Below are positions 17,299-26,976 of a stretch of 64,000 nt of DNA, piece after piece. Below the pieces are notes generated by a model. The model saw nothing but the letters and a program-made list of their open reading frames with translations, was not told the origin of the DNA and made no database searches. Source of the stretch: Microbacterium azadirachtae (GTDB lineage: Bacteria; Actinomycetota; Actinomycetes; Actinomycetales; Microbacteriaceae); the NCBI RefSeq assembly GCF_000956545.1, contig NZ_JYIT01000085.1:1-64000 (forward strand), in the 5' to 3' direction. Both the position numbers and the translations under genes were made by a program. Within the stretch, counting starts at the first letter, position 1. Each line of letters starts with the position of its first letter.

Positions 17299-18617
17299 TG
17301 TCCCGCCTGCGCATCCTGGGCGAGTTCGCCTCCACACGCTGGCTGCGTCCGCTGCGGAGCCGCGCCGCCGTCGAACGGCGTCAGCGTCGGCTGCTGCGCC
17401 GTCATCTCGACTTCCTGCGGCGGCGGTCCCCGTACTTCCGCGATCTGATCCCGCGGGGTGCGGACGATCTCGGATCACTACCCCTGATGGACAAGGCGAT
17501 CATGATGGCCCGCTTCGACGAGCTCAACACGGTCGGCGTGCGCCGCGACGAGGCCCTGAACCTGGCCCTGGCGAGCGAGCGGTCCCGCGACTTCAGCGCT
17601 GATATCGACGGATGCTCCGTGGGTCTCTCGAGCGGGACGAGCGGCCATCGCGGGCTCTTCCTGGTCAGCGCCGCGGAGCGGGACGCCTGGGCCGGATACA
17701 TGCTGGCGCGGACGCTCCCGCGCGGGCGGATCCTCGGGCATCGCATCGCGCTGTTCCTTCGCGCCGGGAACACGCTGTACGGATCGGTGGCGTCCCGCGC
17801 GGTGTCGTTCTCCTACTTCGACGTGTTCGCCGACCGTGCCGCGAATCTCCAGCGGCTGGCGCGGTTCGCACCGACGATCCTGGTCGCTCCGCCGTCGGTG
17901 CTCCTCGCGATCGCCCGGGAGGTCGAGCGGGGCGCCGTGTCCGTGCGGCCGGAGAAGGTGTACGCGGTCGCGGAGGTGCTGGAGATCGCGGACGGACGCC
18001 GGATCGCCGCGGCCCTCGGACAGCGCATGATCCACCAGCTGTACCAGTGCACCGAGGGCTTCCTCGCGCACACCTGCGAGCACGGCACGCTGCATCTCAA
18101 CGAGGACGGGATCGTGATCGAGCGGGAGCCGCTCGGCGACGGTCGTTTCGTGCCGATCGTGACGGATCTGCGCCGCCGAGCGCAGCCCATCGTGCGCTAC
18201 CGGTTGGGCGACGTGCTGCGCGCCCGCGTCGATGCCTGCCCCTGCGGGAGCGCTCTGGCCGCGCTGGAGCGGATCGAGGGTCGGGAGGGCGACACGCTTC
18301 TGCTGCCGGGACGCGACGGCGGCACCGTGGACGTGTTCGCCGACCTGGTGTCGCGGACGATGCTCTACGCCGACGGCGTGTCGGAGTACCGCGTCGTGCA
18401 GGTGGACCGCGCCAGGCTCGAGGTGCAGCTGCGGGTGGCGGACGACGCGCGAGAGGACGCGGTGCGCGCCGACGTCGCCGCGGAACTGGCATCATTGGCC
18501 GACCGCCTCGGTGCGGTGCGACCGGAGCTTGGGTTCGCACCCTATGCGCCGGACGACGGCCGCAAGCTGCGCCGGGTAGAACGGCGCTGGAGGGGGGACG
18601 GGAATGCGGAACTGTGA
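17298..18617 (+). CDS. F390-synthetase-related adenylate-forming enzyme
   Basis: A 439-residue AMP-forming enzyme of the CapK/PaaK/F390-synthetase group. The P-loop-like motif is SSGTSGHRG; the adenosine-binding YQCTEGF and the PIVRYRLGD motif with its Asp follow. A CPCG pair occurs in the following segment. Such enzymes activate a carboxylate as an acyl-adenylate. In the ole pathway OleC uses an acyl-adenylate to close a beta-lactone. Members of this subfamily occur, to my knowledge, beside a FabH-like synthase, a reductase and an MBL protein, as seen here. It starts on the last base of the previous stop and overlaps the next gene by 14 bases. The substrate is unknown. Confidence 0.8.
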   Translation: MSRLRILGEFASTRWLRPLRSRAAVERRQRRLLRRHLDFLRRRSPYFRDLIPRGADDLGSLPLMDKAIMMARFDELNTVGVRRDEALNLALASERSRDFSADIDGCSVGLSSGTSGHRGLFLVSAAERDAWAGYMLARTLPRGRILGHRIALFLRAGNTLYGSVASRAVSFSYFDVFADRAANLQRLARFAPTILVAPPSVLLAIAREVERGAVSVRPEKVYAVAEVLEIADGRRIAAALGQRMIHQLYQCTEGFLAHTCEHGTLHLNEDGIVIEREPLGDGRFVPIVTDLRRRAQPIVRYRLGDVLRARVDACPCGSALAALERIEGREGDTLLLPGRDGGTVDVFADLVSRTMLYADGVSEYRVVQVDRARLEVQLRVADDAREDAVRADVAAELASLADRLGAVRPELGFAPYAPDDGRKLRRVERRWRGDGNAEL

Positions 18618-19536
18618 GATCGCAGGCTGGGGCACGACGCTGCCCGAGCGCGTCGTGCGCTTCGGGGACGCCGTCCGCTATCGCGTCGAGGATGACGTCT
18701 CGCATCTGGACATGCTCGCCGGCGCCGCACGGCGAGCCCTGGACCACGCGGGTCTCTCGGTCGACGACGTGGATCTGGTGCTCGGCGCATCGGCGGCGGG
18801 CATCCAGCCGATCCCGTGCACCGCGGCGCTGGTGTGGGAGCGGCTGACGCGGGCGGGGCACGCGGCCGCGTTCGATGTGAACTCCACCTGCACGAGCTTC
18901 GTGACCGCGCTCGACGTCGCCTCGCGCTACCTGGACGACGGCGAGTACGGCACGGTGCTGATCGTCGCGGGAGACGTGGGGAGCCGCTTCCTCAACCCGG
19001 GGCAGCGGGAGAGCTACGAGCTCTTCAGCGACGCCGCGGCCGCGGTGGTGCTGCGGCGCCCGGCGGCCGGCGGAGGCGGCGTGGTCTCGAGCCTGCAGCA
19101 GACCTGGCCCGCGCACGCGCACGACACGGAGATCCGCGGCGGGCTCTCGCATTCCCCGGCGCAGCGGTACGCGGAGGCGGATCCGGCCGACTACCTGTTC
19201 GACATGGACGGGCGTCGCGCGCTGCTGGCGATGATGCGCGTCCTCCCGGAGTTCTTCAGCCGTTTCCTGGCGCGCGCCCGGCTCTCGCACGACGACATCG
19301 CGCTGTGGATCCCGCATCAGGCCTCCGCGGCGCTCGGCCCGATGCTGGACCGGATCGGTGTGCCGGCGGACCGTCGTGTGGACGAGGTCGCGGCGTTCGG
19401 CAACATGGTCTCCGCGTCGGTGCCGTTCATGCTCGTCCGGTCCCTCGAGTCGGGCCGGATCCGCCGCGGAGACACCGTCGTGCTCTGCGGAACCGCCGCG
19501 GGTCTCACCGCGAACGCGCTGGCCCTGCGGATCTAG
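18604..19536 (+). CDS. 3-oxoacyl-ACP synthase III family protein (FabH/OleA-like)
   Basis: A 310-residue thiolase-fold condensing enzyme. The catalytic triad is visible: Cys96 in NSTCTSF, His238 in IPHQAS, and Asn267 in FGNMVSAS. Length and motifs match KAS III. FabH makes acetoacetyl-ACP; OleA joins two acyl-CoAs head to head. It is not next to other fatty-acid synthase genes but ends a four-gene operon with reductase, MBL and adenylating enzymes, which points to a dedicated acyl-condensation pathway. ATG 18604 lies inside the previous gene. Which acyl substrates it uses cannot be judged from sequence. Confidence 0.85.
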   Translation: MRNCEIAGWGTTLPERVVRFGDAVRYRVEDDVSHLDMLAGAARRALDHAGLSVDDVDLVLGASAAGIQPIPCTAALVWERLTRAGHAAAFDVNSTCTSFVTALDVASRYLDDGEYGTVLIVAGDVGSRFLNPGQRESYELFSDAAAAVVLRRPAAGGGGVVSSLQQTWPAHAHDTEIRGGLSHSPAQRYAEADPADYLFDMDGRRALLAMMRVLPEFFSRFLARARLSHDDIALWIPHQASAALGPMLDRIGVPADRRVDEVAAFGNMVSASVPFMLVRSLESGRIRRGDTVVLCGTAAGLTANALALRI

Positions 19537-19560
19537 CCCCGGCGCACCTGCCGTCGAGCG

Positions 19561-20082
19561 TCAGATCAGCGCGTCGTCCCACCGGGTGCGGATCGCGTCG
19601 AGCGTGTCGTCGAGCGTCAGGCCGGTGGTGTCGAGGCGGAGTCCCGGTGCGCGGAAGCGGTCCTGATCGTCGCGCAGATGACTCCACTGATCCGCGACGT
19701 GCTTCTCGCGCGCCGCATCGCGGCCGTCGATCGTGTCCGGGGACGCCGTCAGAAGCACGAAGCGCAGCGGCAGAGCGATCCCCCGGCGGTACTCGTCGAG
19801 CAGTTCGGGCCACAGCACCACATCCGAGATCGACACGTCGAAGTCGGACTCGGCGAAGTTGCGGGCCAGTGCCACGATGTTGCGCCGACGCAGGTCCAGC
19901 TGGCGCTCCGCCTCCTCAGCGGGCTCCTGCCCGGGCGCGACCAGTCCGGAGAGGATCAGGGACTCGCCGATCTGATCGGTGTCGAGGTGTGCTCCTCGGG
20001 TGGCTCGCGCCGCGAGCTGCCGGGCCACGGTCGTCTTGCCGACGCCGGGCAGACCCGACACGAGCACCACCGAGCCGGTCAT
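19561..20082 (-). CDS. P-loop NTPase / small-molecule kinase-like protein
   Basis: A 173-residue AAA-type kinase-fold protein. Walker A is GLPGVGKTT (residues 10-18), and a DTDQ motif follows the first helix. The overall size resembles shikimate-, adenylyl-sulfate- or chloramphenicol-type kinases, but no motif fixes a substrate. Its ATG overlaps the stop of the topoisomerase subunit A gene by four bases, so it is translated from the same message. Confidence 0.75.
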   Translation of the reverse strand: MTGSVVLVSGLPGVGKTTVARQLAARATRGAHLDTDQIGESLILSGLVAPGQEPAEEAERQLDLRRRNIVALARNFAESDFDVSISDVVLWPELLDEYRRGIALPLRFVLLTASPDTIDGRDAAREKHVADQWSHLRDDQDRFRAPGLRLDTTGLTLDDTLDAIRTRWDDALI

Positions 20083-22526
20083 GCGCCCAGGGCGCTGCCG
20101 ATCGAGCCGATCACACCGTCGATCGGCTGACCCGACGCGTCGCGCTTGGCCCCCGTCTCGGGCAGCACCCGCGCGGAGCCGTCGGGGCCGACCGCGAGCG
20201 CCGGCTCTGAGCCGACCCAGGCGAGGGTCAGGCGGTCCTCGCCCTTCAGGAACGCATGCGCCCGCACTCCGCCGGTCGCCCGGCCCTTGCCGGGGAACTC
20301 CGCGAAGCGGGACGCCTTGGCGCGGCCGGGGTCGGTGCCGGCGATCATGCCCGTGGCGCCGGAGACCGTCACCACGATGGCGTCCTCGTCGCCGGCGGCC
20401 AGCACCGAGAAGGCGATGACCTCGGCCTTGGCGCCGAGCTTGATGCCCGCCATGCCTCCCGCCGGTGCGCCCTGCGGCCGCACGCCCGAGGCGGGGAAGT
20501 GCAGCAGCTGCGCGTCGCTCGTGACGAACACGAGCTCCGTGTCGTCCGGGGCAGTGCCCGCGCCGACGACCGCGTCGCCCGGCTTCATGCCGATGATCTC
20601 GAGCTCGGGCTTCACCGCGAGCGAGGACGGCACGACCCGCTTCACGACGCCCGCGCGCGTGCCGAGCGCCAGCGGGGTGTCGTCGTCGAAGCGGACGAGC
20701 GCGAGGATCCGCTCGCTCTTGTCGAGCAGCCCGATGTAGTCGCGCAGCGGCACGCCCGCGGCGAGATGCACCGAGGCGGGCGGCACGGACGGCAGATCCA
20801 TCGCGGTGAACCGCAGCACCCGTCCCGCGGTGGTGACCGCACCGATCTCGGTGCGCGTGGTGGTCGACAGCGTCGTGAGGATCGCGTCGTGCTTGCTGCG
20901 TCGCGTGGCGGGGGAGAGCTCCTGGCCGGGCTCGAGGTCCACGCGCACCGCGCGACCGGTGGTCGAGAGCACGACCGTCGTCGGAGCGTCGGCGATCTGC
21001 GTGTCCACCGGGCCCTTGGCGGCGCGCGTCTTGGGCGGCGCCGCGTTGAGCAGCATGGTGCGCCGCGGCGTGCCGTACGCCTCGGCCGCGGCGTCGAGCT
21101 CGGTCGCGACCTGTGCGCGCAGCAGCGCGTCGCTCGCGAGCAGCTCCTGCAGCGCCGCGATCTCGGCGAGCAGCTGGTCGCGCTCGGTCTCGAGCTCGAT
21201 GCGGGAGAACTTGGTGAGGCGGCGCAGCCGCAGCTCGAGGATGTACTCCGCCTGCCGCTCGCTGAGGTCGAAGACGCTCTGCAGCCGGGTGCGGGCCTGC
21301 TCGGAGTCGTCCGAGGAGCGGATGACCTGGATGACCTCGTCGATGTCGAGGATCGCGATGAGCAGTCCCTCGATCAGGTGCAGGCGCTCCTCGCGGCGGG
21401 CGAGACGGAAACGGCTGCGGCGCGTGACCACCTCGAGGCGGTGCCGGACGTAGACGCTCAGCAGCTCCTTGAGCCCGAGGGTGCGCGGCTGGCCGTCGAC
21501 GAGGGCGACGTTGTTGATGCTGAAGGAGTCCTCGAGCGGGGTGAGCCGGTACAGCTGCTCCAGCACCGCGTTCGGGTCGAAGCCGTTCTTGACGCCGATC
21601 TGGATCCGCAGGCCGTGGTTGCGGTCGGTGAGGTCGTTGACGTCGCTGATGCCCTGCAGCTTCTTCGCCTGCACGGCGTCGCGGATCTTCTCAATCACGC
21701 GCTCCGGTCCGACCATGTACGGCAGCTCGGTGACGACGATGCCGGTGCGACGGGGGCCGAGCGGCTCGACCGACGCCTTGCCGCGCACCTTGAACGCACC
21801 GCGGCCGTTCGCGTACGCATCGCGCACGCCGTCCAGGCCCATCACGATCCCGCCGGAGGGGAAGTCCGGTCCCGGCACGAACTCCATGAGCTCTTCGGTG
21901 GTGGCCTCGGGGTGCTCGAGCAGATGCACCGCCGCGGCCACGACCTCGATGAGGTTGTGCGGCGCCATGTTGGTGGCCATGCCGACCGCGATGCCGCTTG
22001 CGCCGTTGACGAGGAGGTTGGGGAACGCGGCGGGCAGCACGGAGGGCTGCTGGAACTGGCCGTCGTAGTTCGGCACGAAGTCGACGACGTCCTCGTCGAG
22101 GCTCTCGGTGAGCGCGAGGGCCGCGGGAGCGAGGCGCGCCTCGGTGTACCGCGAGGCGGCCGGGCCGTCGTCCAGGGATCCGAAGTTCCCGTGCCCGTCG
22201 ACGAGCGGCAGACGCAGCGAGAACGGCTGGGCGAGACGCACGAGCGCGTCGTAGATCGCGGAGTCGCCGTGCGGGTGCAGCTTGCCCATCACGTCGCCGA
22301 CGACGCGCGCGCTCTTGACGTGGCCTCGGTCGGGGCGCAGGCCCATCTCGGCCATCTGGAACAGGATGCGCCGCTGCACGGGCTTGAGCCCGTCGCGGGC
22401 GTCGGGGAGCGCGCGGGAGTAGATGACGGAGTACGCGTACTCCAGGAACGAGCCCTGCATCTCGCTCGACAGATCGATGTCCTGGATGCGCTCTTCGATC
22501 GGCTCGGGCGGCGTGGTGCGGGGCAT
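20079..22526 (-). CDS. parC: Type IIA DNA topoisomerase subunit A (topoisomerase IV ParC type)
   Basis: An 815-residue DNA-cleaving subunit. The winged-helix/tower core carries the catalytic tyrosine in [10 protein letters not shown]. The quinolone-resistance region reads [17 protein letters not shown], so the positions equivalent to E. coli GyrA Ser83 and Asp87 have the sensitive-type residues. The [17 protein letters not shown] motif and a coiled-coil segment (about 430-480) are present. The C-terminal beta-pinwheel has no QRRGGxG GyrA-box, which favours ParC over GyrA. It is oriented opposite to parE, about 7 kb away, with the Ole-like operon between them. It overlaps the downstream kinase gene by ATGA. 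Confidence 0.92.
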   Translation of the reverse strand: MPRTTPPEPIEERIQDIDLSSEMQGSFLEYAYSVIYSRALPDARDGLKPVQRRILFQMAEMGLRPDRGHVKSARVVGDVMGKLHPHGDSAIYDALVRLAQPFSLRLPLVDGHGNFGSLDDGPAASRYTEARLAPAALALTESLDEDVVDFVPNYDGQFQQPSVLPAAFPNLLVNGASGIAVGMATNMAPHNLIEVVAAAVHLLEHPEATTEELMEFVPGPDFPSGGIVMGLDGVRDAYANGRGAFKVRGKASVEPLGPRRTGIVVTELPYMVGPERVIEKIRDAVQAKKLQGISDVNDLTDRNHGLRIQIGVKNGFDPNAVLEQLYRLTPLEDSFSINNVALVDGQPRTLGLKELLSVYVRHRLEVVTRRSRFRLARREERLHLIEGLLIAILDIDEVIQVIRSSDDSEQARTRLQSVFDLSERQAEYILELRLRRLTKFSRIELETERDQLLAEIAALQELLASDALLRAQVATELDAAAEAYGTPRRTMLLNAAPPKTRAAKGPVDTQIADAPTTVVLSTTGRAVRVDLEPGQELSPATRRSKHDAILTTLSTTTRTEIGAVTTAGRVLRFTAMDLPSVPPASVHLAAGVPLRDYIGLLDKSERILALVRFDDDTPLALGTRAGVVKRVVPSSLAVKPELEIIGMKPGDAVVGAGTAPDDTELVFVTSDAQLLHFPASGVRPQGAPAGGMAGIKLGAKAEVIAFSVLAAGDEDAIVVTVSGATGMIAGTDPGRAKASRFAEFPGKGRATGGVRAHAFLKGEDRLTLAWVGSEPALAVGPDGSARVLPETGAKRDASGQPIDGVIGSIGSALGA

Positions 22527-22606
22527 GGGCTTCCTGCGGTCTTCGGGAGGCGGCGGAGCGTTTCTCGACGCCGGTCCGGGCCGGGCTCTGTGCGAGACTG
22601 ACTCGG

Positions 22607-23734
22607 ATGACCCTCATGCTACCGGCGATCCCGCCGTCCACCCGGAGCATCACCGGGGTGGCGCGCGACCTTTTCGGTGCGCTCGACGGCGTCGGGGACT
22701 CGCTGCCGAGGGCTCGATCGGTCGTCCTGGTCGTGATGGACGGGCTCGGCGCGATCCCGCTGCGGGCGCACGCCGGGCACGCTCGACGGCTCACGGGCGC
22801 CATGTCGAAGAAGGACGTGCTCTCGAGCGTGTTCCCCTCCACGACGGCCGCCGCGCTGACGAGCCTGCTCACGGGCGTCGATCCCGGCCGGCACGGACTC
22901 GTCGGCTACGAGGTCCGGGATCCGCAGACCGGCGTCATCGTCAACCAGCTCGCCGGCTGGGAGAAGGCCAAGGTCGACCCGCTCGCCTGGCAGCGCACGC
23001 CGACCGTGTTCGAGACCGCGACGGAGGGCGGCCGTCCGGCGTTCGCCGTCGGACTCGCCGAGTACGCGCGGAGCGGATTCTCCGCGGCGACGCTCCGCGG
23101 CGCACAGTTCCGCTCCGCGACGTCCGCGGCGGAGCGGGTCGCCCTCGCTCTGAGCCTCGCCGAGGAGCACGAGGGTGCCCTGGTCTACTGCTATCTGCCC
23201 GAGGCGGACAAGGCGGGGCACAAGCACGGCATGGCATCCGGCGCGTGGGTCGCGGCGCTCGAAGAGCTCGACGCGGCGATCCCCGCTGCGGTGCCCGACG
23301 GCGTAGGCGTGCTCGTGACCGCCGATCACGGCATGGTCGACGTGCCGCGGAGCCGGCACCTCGTGATCGACGAGCGAAGCCCGCTTCAAGAGGGCGTCGT
23401 CGCGATCGCGGGGGAGCCCCGCATGCTCCATGTCTATCTCGACGACCCGGCGCGGGCGGTCGAGGCGGCCGCGCGCTGGGCGGCGGGGGTCGAGGGCGCG
23501 GCGGACGTGCTGACCCGCACCCAGGCGGTGGACGGCGGCCTGTTCGGCGCGGTTCCCACGGTGGAGGCGCAGAGTCGCGTCGGCGACCTCGTCGTTCCGG
23601 CGCGCGGACTGTGGGCGCTGTACGACGGAGCCGCGGCCGACCAGCGCGCGCAGGGCATGATCGGCCAGCATGGCTCGCTGAGCCCCGAGGAGCTCCGGGT
23701 GCCGTTGATCCGCTTCGGCGCGTTCGCCCGCTGA
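22607..23734 (+). CDS. Alkaline phosphatase superfamily nucleotide pyrophosphatase/phosphodiesterase
   Basis: A 375-residue protein of the type I phosphodiesterase/nucleotide pyrophosphatase family. Metal site residues are in VVMDGLGA and [10 protein letters not shown]; the nucleophilic Thr is probably in [16 protein letters not shown] further His/Asp pair is in [12 protein letters not shown]. There is no signal peptide, so it is predicted to be cytoplasmic. It is divergent from parC (80 bases apart) and converges on sepH with nine bases between the stops. The substrate is not known. Confidence 0.87.
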   Translation: MTLMLPAIPPSTRSITGVARDLFGALDGVGDSLPRARSVVLVVMDGLGAIPLRAHAGHARRLTGAMSKKDVLSSVFPSTTAAALTSLLTGVDPGRHGLVGYEVRDPQTGVIVNQLAGWEKAKVDPLAWQRTPTVFETATEGGRPAFAVGLAEYARSGFSAATLRGAQFRSATSAAERVALALSLAEEHEGALVYCYLPEADKAGHKHGMASGAWVAALEELDAAIPAAVPDGVGVLVTADHGMVDVPRSRHLVIDERSPLQEGVVAIAGEPRMLHVYLDDPARAVEAAARWAAGVEGAADVLTRTQAVDGGLFGAVPTVEAQSRVGDLVVPARGLWALYDGAAADQRAQGMIGQHGSLSPEELRVPLIRFGAFAR

Positions 23735-23743
23735 CGGGGCGGG

Positions 23744-24808
23744 TCAGTCCTCGCTGCGCGCTCCGAACACGATCTCGTCCCAGGACGGCATTCCCCGCCG
23801 ACGGCGGCGCGAGCCCGAGTCGCTGTCCATCGACGCGGGTGCGGCCTCCTCGGGCTCGGGCTCCGGTTCGTACCCGGGCTCGAGCGCGTCGAACAAGGCG
23901 AGCGGGCGGGAGTCGTCCGTCTCCTCCTCGACCGTGGGGCGAGCCTCGCGCTGTCCGCGACGGCGGCGCAGGGCCTCCAGCAGATCCGCCGTGTCGGAGG
24001 GGGTGGCCGGGGCGAAGGTCGCGCTCCGGGTGGCCGCCTCCTGCGCGTTCGAGGAGGACTGCGGGTGGCGGGCCGACCGCGGCTCGGGCGCCTCCGAGGC
24101 GGCGGGCTGCTCCGCGACGTCGGCAGGCTCTGCGGGCGACGGCACGAGGCGCGGTCCGAATGCGCCCGAGTCGAAGCGCGTCTCGTCCTTGTAGGGCGAC
24201 GGGCGCTCCGTGTCCAGGGCGCGCAGTCGCGGGATCAGGCCCTCGGGCAGAGAGCCCTGCCGGGAGAGCTGCGTGGCGTCGGCGTTGAGCGGCGCGAGCG
24301 CGCTGCGGCGCGGGTCGAAGCTCCAGCGCGCGTCGTGGTCGACGTCGTTCGCCGAGAACTCGAGCTTGACGATCCAGCCGCTGTCGTCCTTCCAGCTCGC
24401 CCAGCGCTCGTCGGTCGCGGCGAGCTCGGCGAGCTTCGCCCGGATCGCCACGCCGAAAGTGGGCTGGGCGTCGGGCTCGACCTCGCTGCCGATCAGCACC
24501 GGGACCGCGAGGGCCTGGCCCACGATGTGCTCGCGCTCGGCGAGCACCGGGCTCTCGAATCGCTGCACGACGTCGAGGTCGACGCCGAGCACCTCGGCGA
24601 CCTCGGCGGCCGACATCCCCGCGCGGATGTGCGCCTGGATCTCTCGAGGGCTCGCGGCGAGGGGAGCGGGCTTCTCCTCACGGCCGGCCTTGGCCCGGCG
24701 CAGTTCGGTGCGCAGCACCTCGTCGATGGGCAGCGCGAATCGCTCTCCCGACTCGGTGGCGAGGACGAGGACGTCGTCCTCTGCGCCGACGATCGTGACG
24801 TGTTCCAT
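23744..24808 (-). CDS. sepH: Septation protein SepH (DUF3071)
   Basis: A 354-residue actinobacterial cell-division protein. In Streptomyces and Mycobacterium SepH promotes FtsZ assembly. The N-terminal DUF3071 region contains a helix-turn-helix-like part (IRAGMSAAEVAEVLGVDLD, about residues 61-79). The C-terminal half is Pro/Ala/Glu-rich and probably disordered, and it ends in a conserved RRRRGMPSWDEIVFG motif. ATG 24808 has GAGGGG upstream. The neighbouring DUF4193/dut block is typical of the same chromosomal region in other actinobacteria. Confidence 0.9.
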   Translation of the reverse strand: MEHVTIVGAEDDVLVLATESGERFALPIDEVLRTELRRAKAGREEKPAPLAASPREIQAHIRAGMSAAEVAEVLGVDLDVVQRFESPVLAEREHIVGQALAVPVLIGSEVEPDAQPTFGVAIRAKLAELAATDERWASWKDDSGWIVKLEFSANDVDHDARWSFDPRRSALAPLNADATQLSRQGSLPEGLIPRLRALDTERPSPYKDETRFDSGAFGPRLVPSPAEPADVAEQPAASEAPEPRSARHPQSSSNAQEAATRSATFAPATPSDTADLLEALRRRRGQREARPTVEEETDDSRPLALFDALEPGYEPEPEPEEAAPASMDSDSGSRRRRRGMPSWDEIVFGARSED

Positions 24809-24917
24809 GGCTTCAGCCCCTCAGGATGAGTGTCGATTCATGGTGTCACGGCAGGGCGCCGCTGCAGGGAATATCGTGGGCGCGCCGTGAGTTCGGATGG
24901 GGTGGACCGAGTGGCAT

Positions 24918-24946
24918 TTGCGATTTGAACGCGCGTCATGCAAACT
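24918..24946 (+). promoter_or_regulatory. Candidate promoter of the DUF4193 gene
   Basis: TTGCGA (24918-24923) and CAAACT (24941-24946) are 17 bases apart, giving a leader of about 50 bases. The -10 match is imperfect. The remaining intergenic sequence (24809-25001) shows no other clear signal. Confidence 0.35.
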
Positions 24947-25001
24947 ATGGGCCGCCGAACACCCCCGGCTCCCGCCACTCGCAGGATGAAAGTGGAGATC
25001 C

Positions 25002-25295
25002 ATGGCAACCGATTACGACGCCCCGCGCAAGAGCGAAGACGAGAGCGAGTCCATCGAGGCTCTCAAGGAGCGCGTCCCCGACAAGCTGTCGGGATCGATC
25101 GATGTCGAGGACTCGGACAACCCCGGTGGGTTCGACCTCCCCGGTGCAGACCTCTCCGACGTCGAGCTCGACGTCGTCGTGCTGCCCCCTCAGGAGGACG
25201 AGTTCACCTGTGTCAGCTGCTTCCTCGTGAAGCACCGTTCGCAGCTCGACCACGAGGACGCTGCAGGCCCCATCTGCAAGGAGTGCGCGGCCTGA
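25002..25295 (+). CDS. DUF4193 family protein
   Basis: A 97-residue conserved actinobacterial protein of unknown function. The acidic N-terminal half is probably flexible. The C-terminal half has two Cys pairs (FTCVSC and PICKEC) that look like a zinc ribbon. ATG 25002 has GTGGAGA upstream. It is at the start of the conserved block DUF4193, DUF3093, dut, DUF3710, DUF3159. Confidence 0.9.
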   Translation: MATDYDAPRKSEDESESIEALKERVPDKLSGSIDVEDSDNPGGFDLPGADLSDVELDVVVLPPQEDEFTCVSCFLVKHRSQLDHEDAAGPICKECAA

Positions 25296-25310
25296 CATCT
25301 CGACGCTGCT

Positions 25311-25340
25311 CGCGCCCGGACCTGATCGGTTCCGGGCGCG
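25311..25340. terminator. Terminator between DUF4193 and DUF3093 genes
   Basis: CGCGCCCGGA (25311-25320) pairs with TCCGGGCGCG (25331-25340) around a ten-base loop that can pair further. TTCTGCGTTT follows. It separates two convergent genes. Confidence 0.7.
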
Positions 25341-25387
25341 TTCTGCGTTTCCGGGCCGCGTGCGTCGCCCGGGACGGCGGCGTCCGG

Positions 25388-25885
25388 TCAGGCAGACGTC
25401 GTGGCGGCAGCCCTGGCCGCGTCGATCGCCGCTGCGAGCCGGTCGGGAGTGCGCGTGGAGATCGTCCAGCTCGGCGCCGGATCCGCCGGGTCGATGTTCG
25501 GGACGACCACCACCCCGTCGATCCCTCCGCGGATGAGGTGCCAGCCGCGCGCCGGGAGCGCGGGGCCGCGCGCCTGGCGCGCCTCCTCGCCGGTGCGGAT
25601 CTCGGGCTCGCCCAGCCAGGACGCGTCGATCCAGGCGCGACCGGCGCGGAGCAGCCGGCCGTCCACCTCGACGCGGGGGGAGCCGAGAATCATGAGCGCG
25701 ATGATGGCGATCGTCGCGACGACGCCGATCACGAGCGCGACGGCGGATCCCGCCGGCACGAACACGAGGGCGAGCATCGGACCGCCGAGCGCCGCCGCCA
25801 GGAACAGCCACAGGCTCGGCGCGAGACGCTCGCGATAGCGGACGGCGACCGTTGCGGGGCGGGCTTCGCCCGGAGCGTTCTGCAT
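25388..25885 (-). CDS. DUF3093 membrane protein
   Basis: A 165-residue actinobacterial membrane protein. Two hydrophobic helices (about residues 24-62) are followed by a soluble C-terminal domain (SPRVEVDGRLLRAGRAWI). Function is unknown. The ATG at 25885 is only 12 bases from the divergent dut start, so its promoter must lie inside dut: GATAAT on the minus strand (25922-25927) is a good -10 candidate. AGAGG precedes the ATG. Confidence 0.87.
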   Translation of the reverse strand: MQNAPGEARPATVAVRYRERLAPSLWLFLAAALGGPMLALVFVPAGSAVALVIGVVATIAIIALMILGSPRVEVDGRLLRAGRAWIDASWLGEPEIRTGEEARQARGPALPARGWHLIRGGIDGVVVVPNIDPADPAPSWTISTRTPDRLAAAIDAARAAATTSA

Positions 25886-25891
25886 TAGCCT
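25886..25891 (+). promoter_or_regulatory. Probable -10 box of dut
   Basis: TAGCCT begins at the base next to the DUF3093 start codon and ends six bases before GTG 25898. The dut message is therefore probably leaderless, and its -35 region lies within the DUF3093 coding sequence. Confidence 0.5.
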
Positions 25892-25897
25892 CTTTCC

Positions 25898-26371
25898 GTG
25901 ACCGAATCCGTGGACGTTCCCATTATCGCGCCCGAGCCTCCCGTCTACGCCCACCCCGGAGACGCCGGCGCCGACCTCGTGTCGACGGAGGCCGTGCGCC
26001 TCGAGCCCGGTCAGCGCGCTCTCGTCGGAACCGGCGTGAGCATCGCTCTGCCCGACGGGTTCGCCGCGTTCGTGGTGCCCCGCAGCGGGCTCGCGGCCAA
26101 GCACGGCATCACCGTGGTCAACGCGCCGGGCACGGTCGACGCCGGATACCGTGGCGAGATCAAGGTGAGTCTCCTGAACACGGACAGCGACGCGGCGTAC
26201 GATGTCGCGGTCGGTGATCGCATCGCCCAGCTGATCGTCATGCCCGTCACGCGAGCCCGGTTCATCCCGGTCTCCACCCTCGACGAGTCTGCGCGCGGTG
26301 CGGGAGGGTTCGGATCCACCGGCTATCAGACGCAGAGCGCCGGCACCGTCGGCGCGGAGGAGAACGCATGA
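25898..26371 (+). CDS. dut: Deoxyuridine 5'-triphosphate nucleotidohydrolase (dUTPase)
   Basis: A 157-residue trimeric dUTPase that converts dUTP to dUMP and pyrophosphate, keeping uracil out of DNA and feeding dTMP synthesis. All five family motifs are visible: HPGDAGADL, PRSGLAAKHG, NAPGTVDAGYRGEI, GDRIAQLIV and the C-terminal Gly-rich GAGGFGSTGY that closes over the substrate. GTG 25898 gives the normal length. The stop overlaps the next gene by ATGA. Confidence 0.97.
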   Translation: MTESVDVPIIAPEPPVYAHPGDAGADLVSTEAVRLEPGQRALVGTGVSIALPDGFAAFVVPRSGLAAKHGITVVNAPGTVDAGYRGEIKVSLLNTDSDAAYDVAVGDRIAQLIVMPVTRARFIPVSTLDESARGAGGFGSTGYQTQSAGTVGAEENA

Positions 26372-26976
26372 CTGACGACAGCACGTCCCGCATCGAGCCC
26401 GTCGACGACGCCGCACCGGTGCCCGTCCGTGACCGCGCGGTGGACGGCCCGTTCGACGAGAGCGAGGCGAACCCGGTCCGCCCGTACATCGACCTCGGCG
26501 CGATCAAGATCCTGCCGCGCGAGGGCCTGAACCTGCGCCTCGAGGTGGAGGAGCAGACGCAGCGCATCGTCGCCGTCGGTCTGGACTACGCCGACTCCAC
26601 GCTGCAGGTGCAGCCGTTCGCCGCGCCGCGCTCGAGCGGGCTGTGGGATGAGACCCGCGCCCAGATCCAGGAGCAGATCTCGCAGCAGGGCGGCACGGTC
26701 ACCGAGCGCGAGGGTGCCCTGGGGGCCGAGCTGCTCGCGGAGATCCCTGCCGTCGCCGGCGACACCGCGGTCACCCGCCTGGCGCGCTTCGTGGGAGTCG
26801 ACGGGCCGCGCTGGTTCCTGCGCGGGGTGATCGGCGGCGCGGCGACGTCGGACGACACGGCCGCCGCGGCCGTGGAAGACCTGTTCCGCTCGATCGTGGT
26901 CGTGCGCGGGGGCGCCCCGATGCCGCCGCGAGACCTGATCCCGCTGCGGATGCCCGCGGCCCCCGGCACCGCGTGA
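26368..26976 (+). CDS. DUF3710 family protein
   Basis: A 202-residue conserved actinobacterial protein of unknown function that follows dut in many genomes. The start is coupled to dut by a four-base overlap. The first 40 residues are acidic; the rest (from YIDLGAIKILPREGLNLRLE) is a mixed alpha/beta domain with the conserved DGPRWFLRGVIGG motif. No membrane segment is present. Confidence 0.9.
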   Translation: MTDDSTSRIEPVDDAAPVPVRDRAVDGPFDESEANPVRPYIDLGAIKILPREGLNLRLEVEEQTQRIVAVGLDYADSTLQVQPFAAPRSSGLWDETRAQIQEQISQQGGTVTEREGALGAELLAEIPAVAGDTAVTRLARFVGVDGPRWFLRGVIGGAATSDDTAAAAVEDLFRSIVVVRGGAPMPPRDLIPLRMPAAPGTA

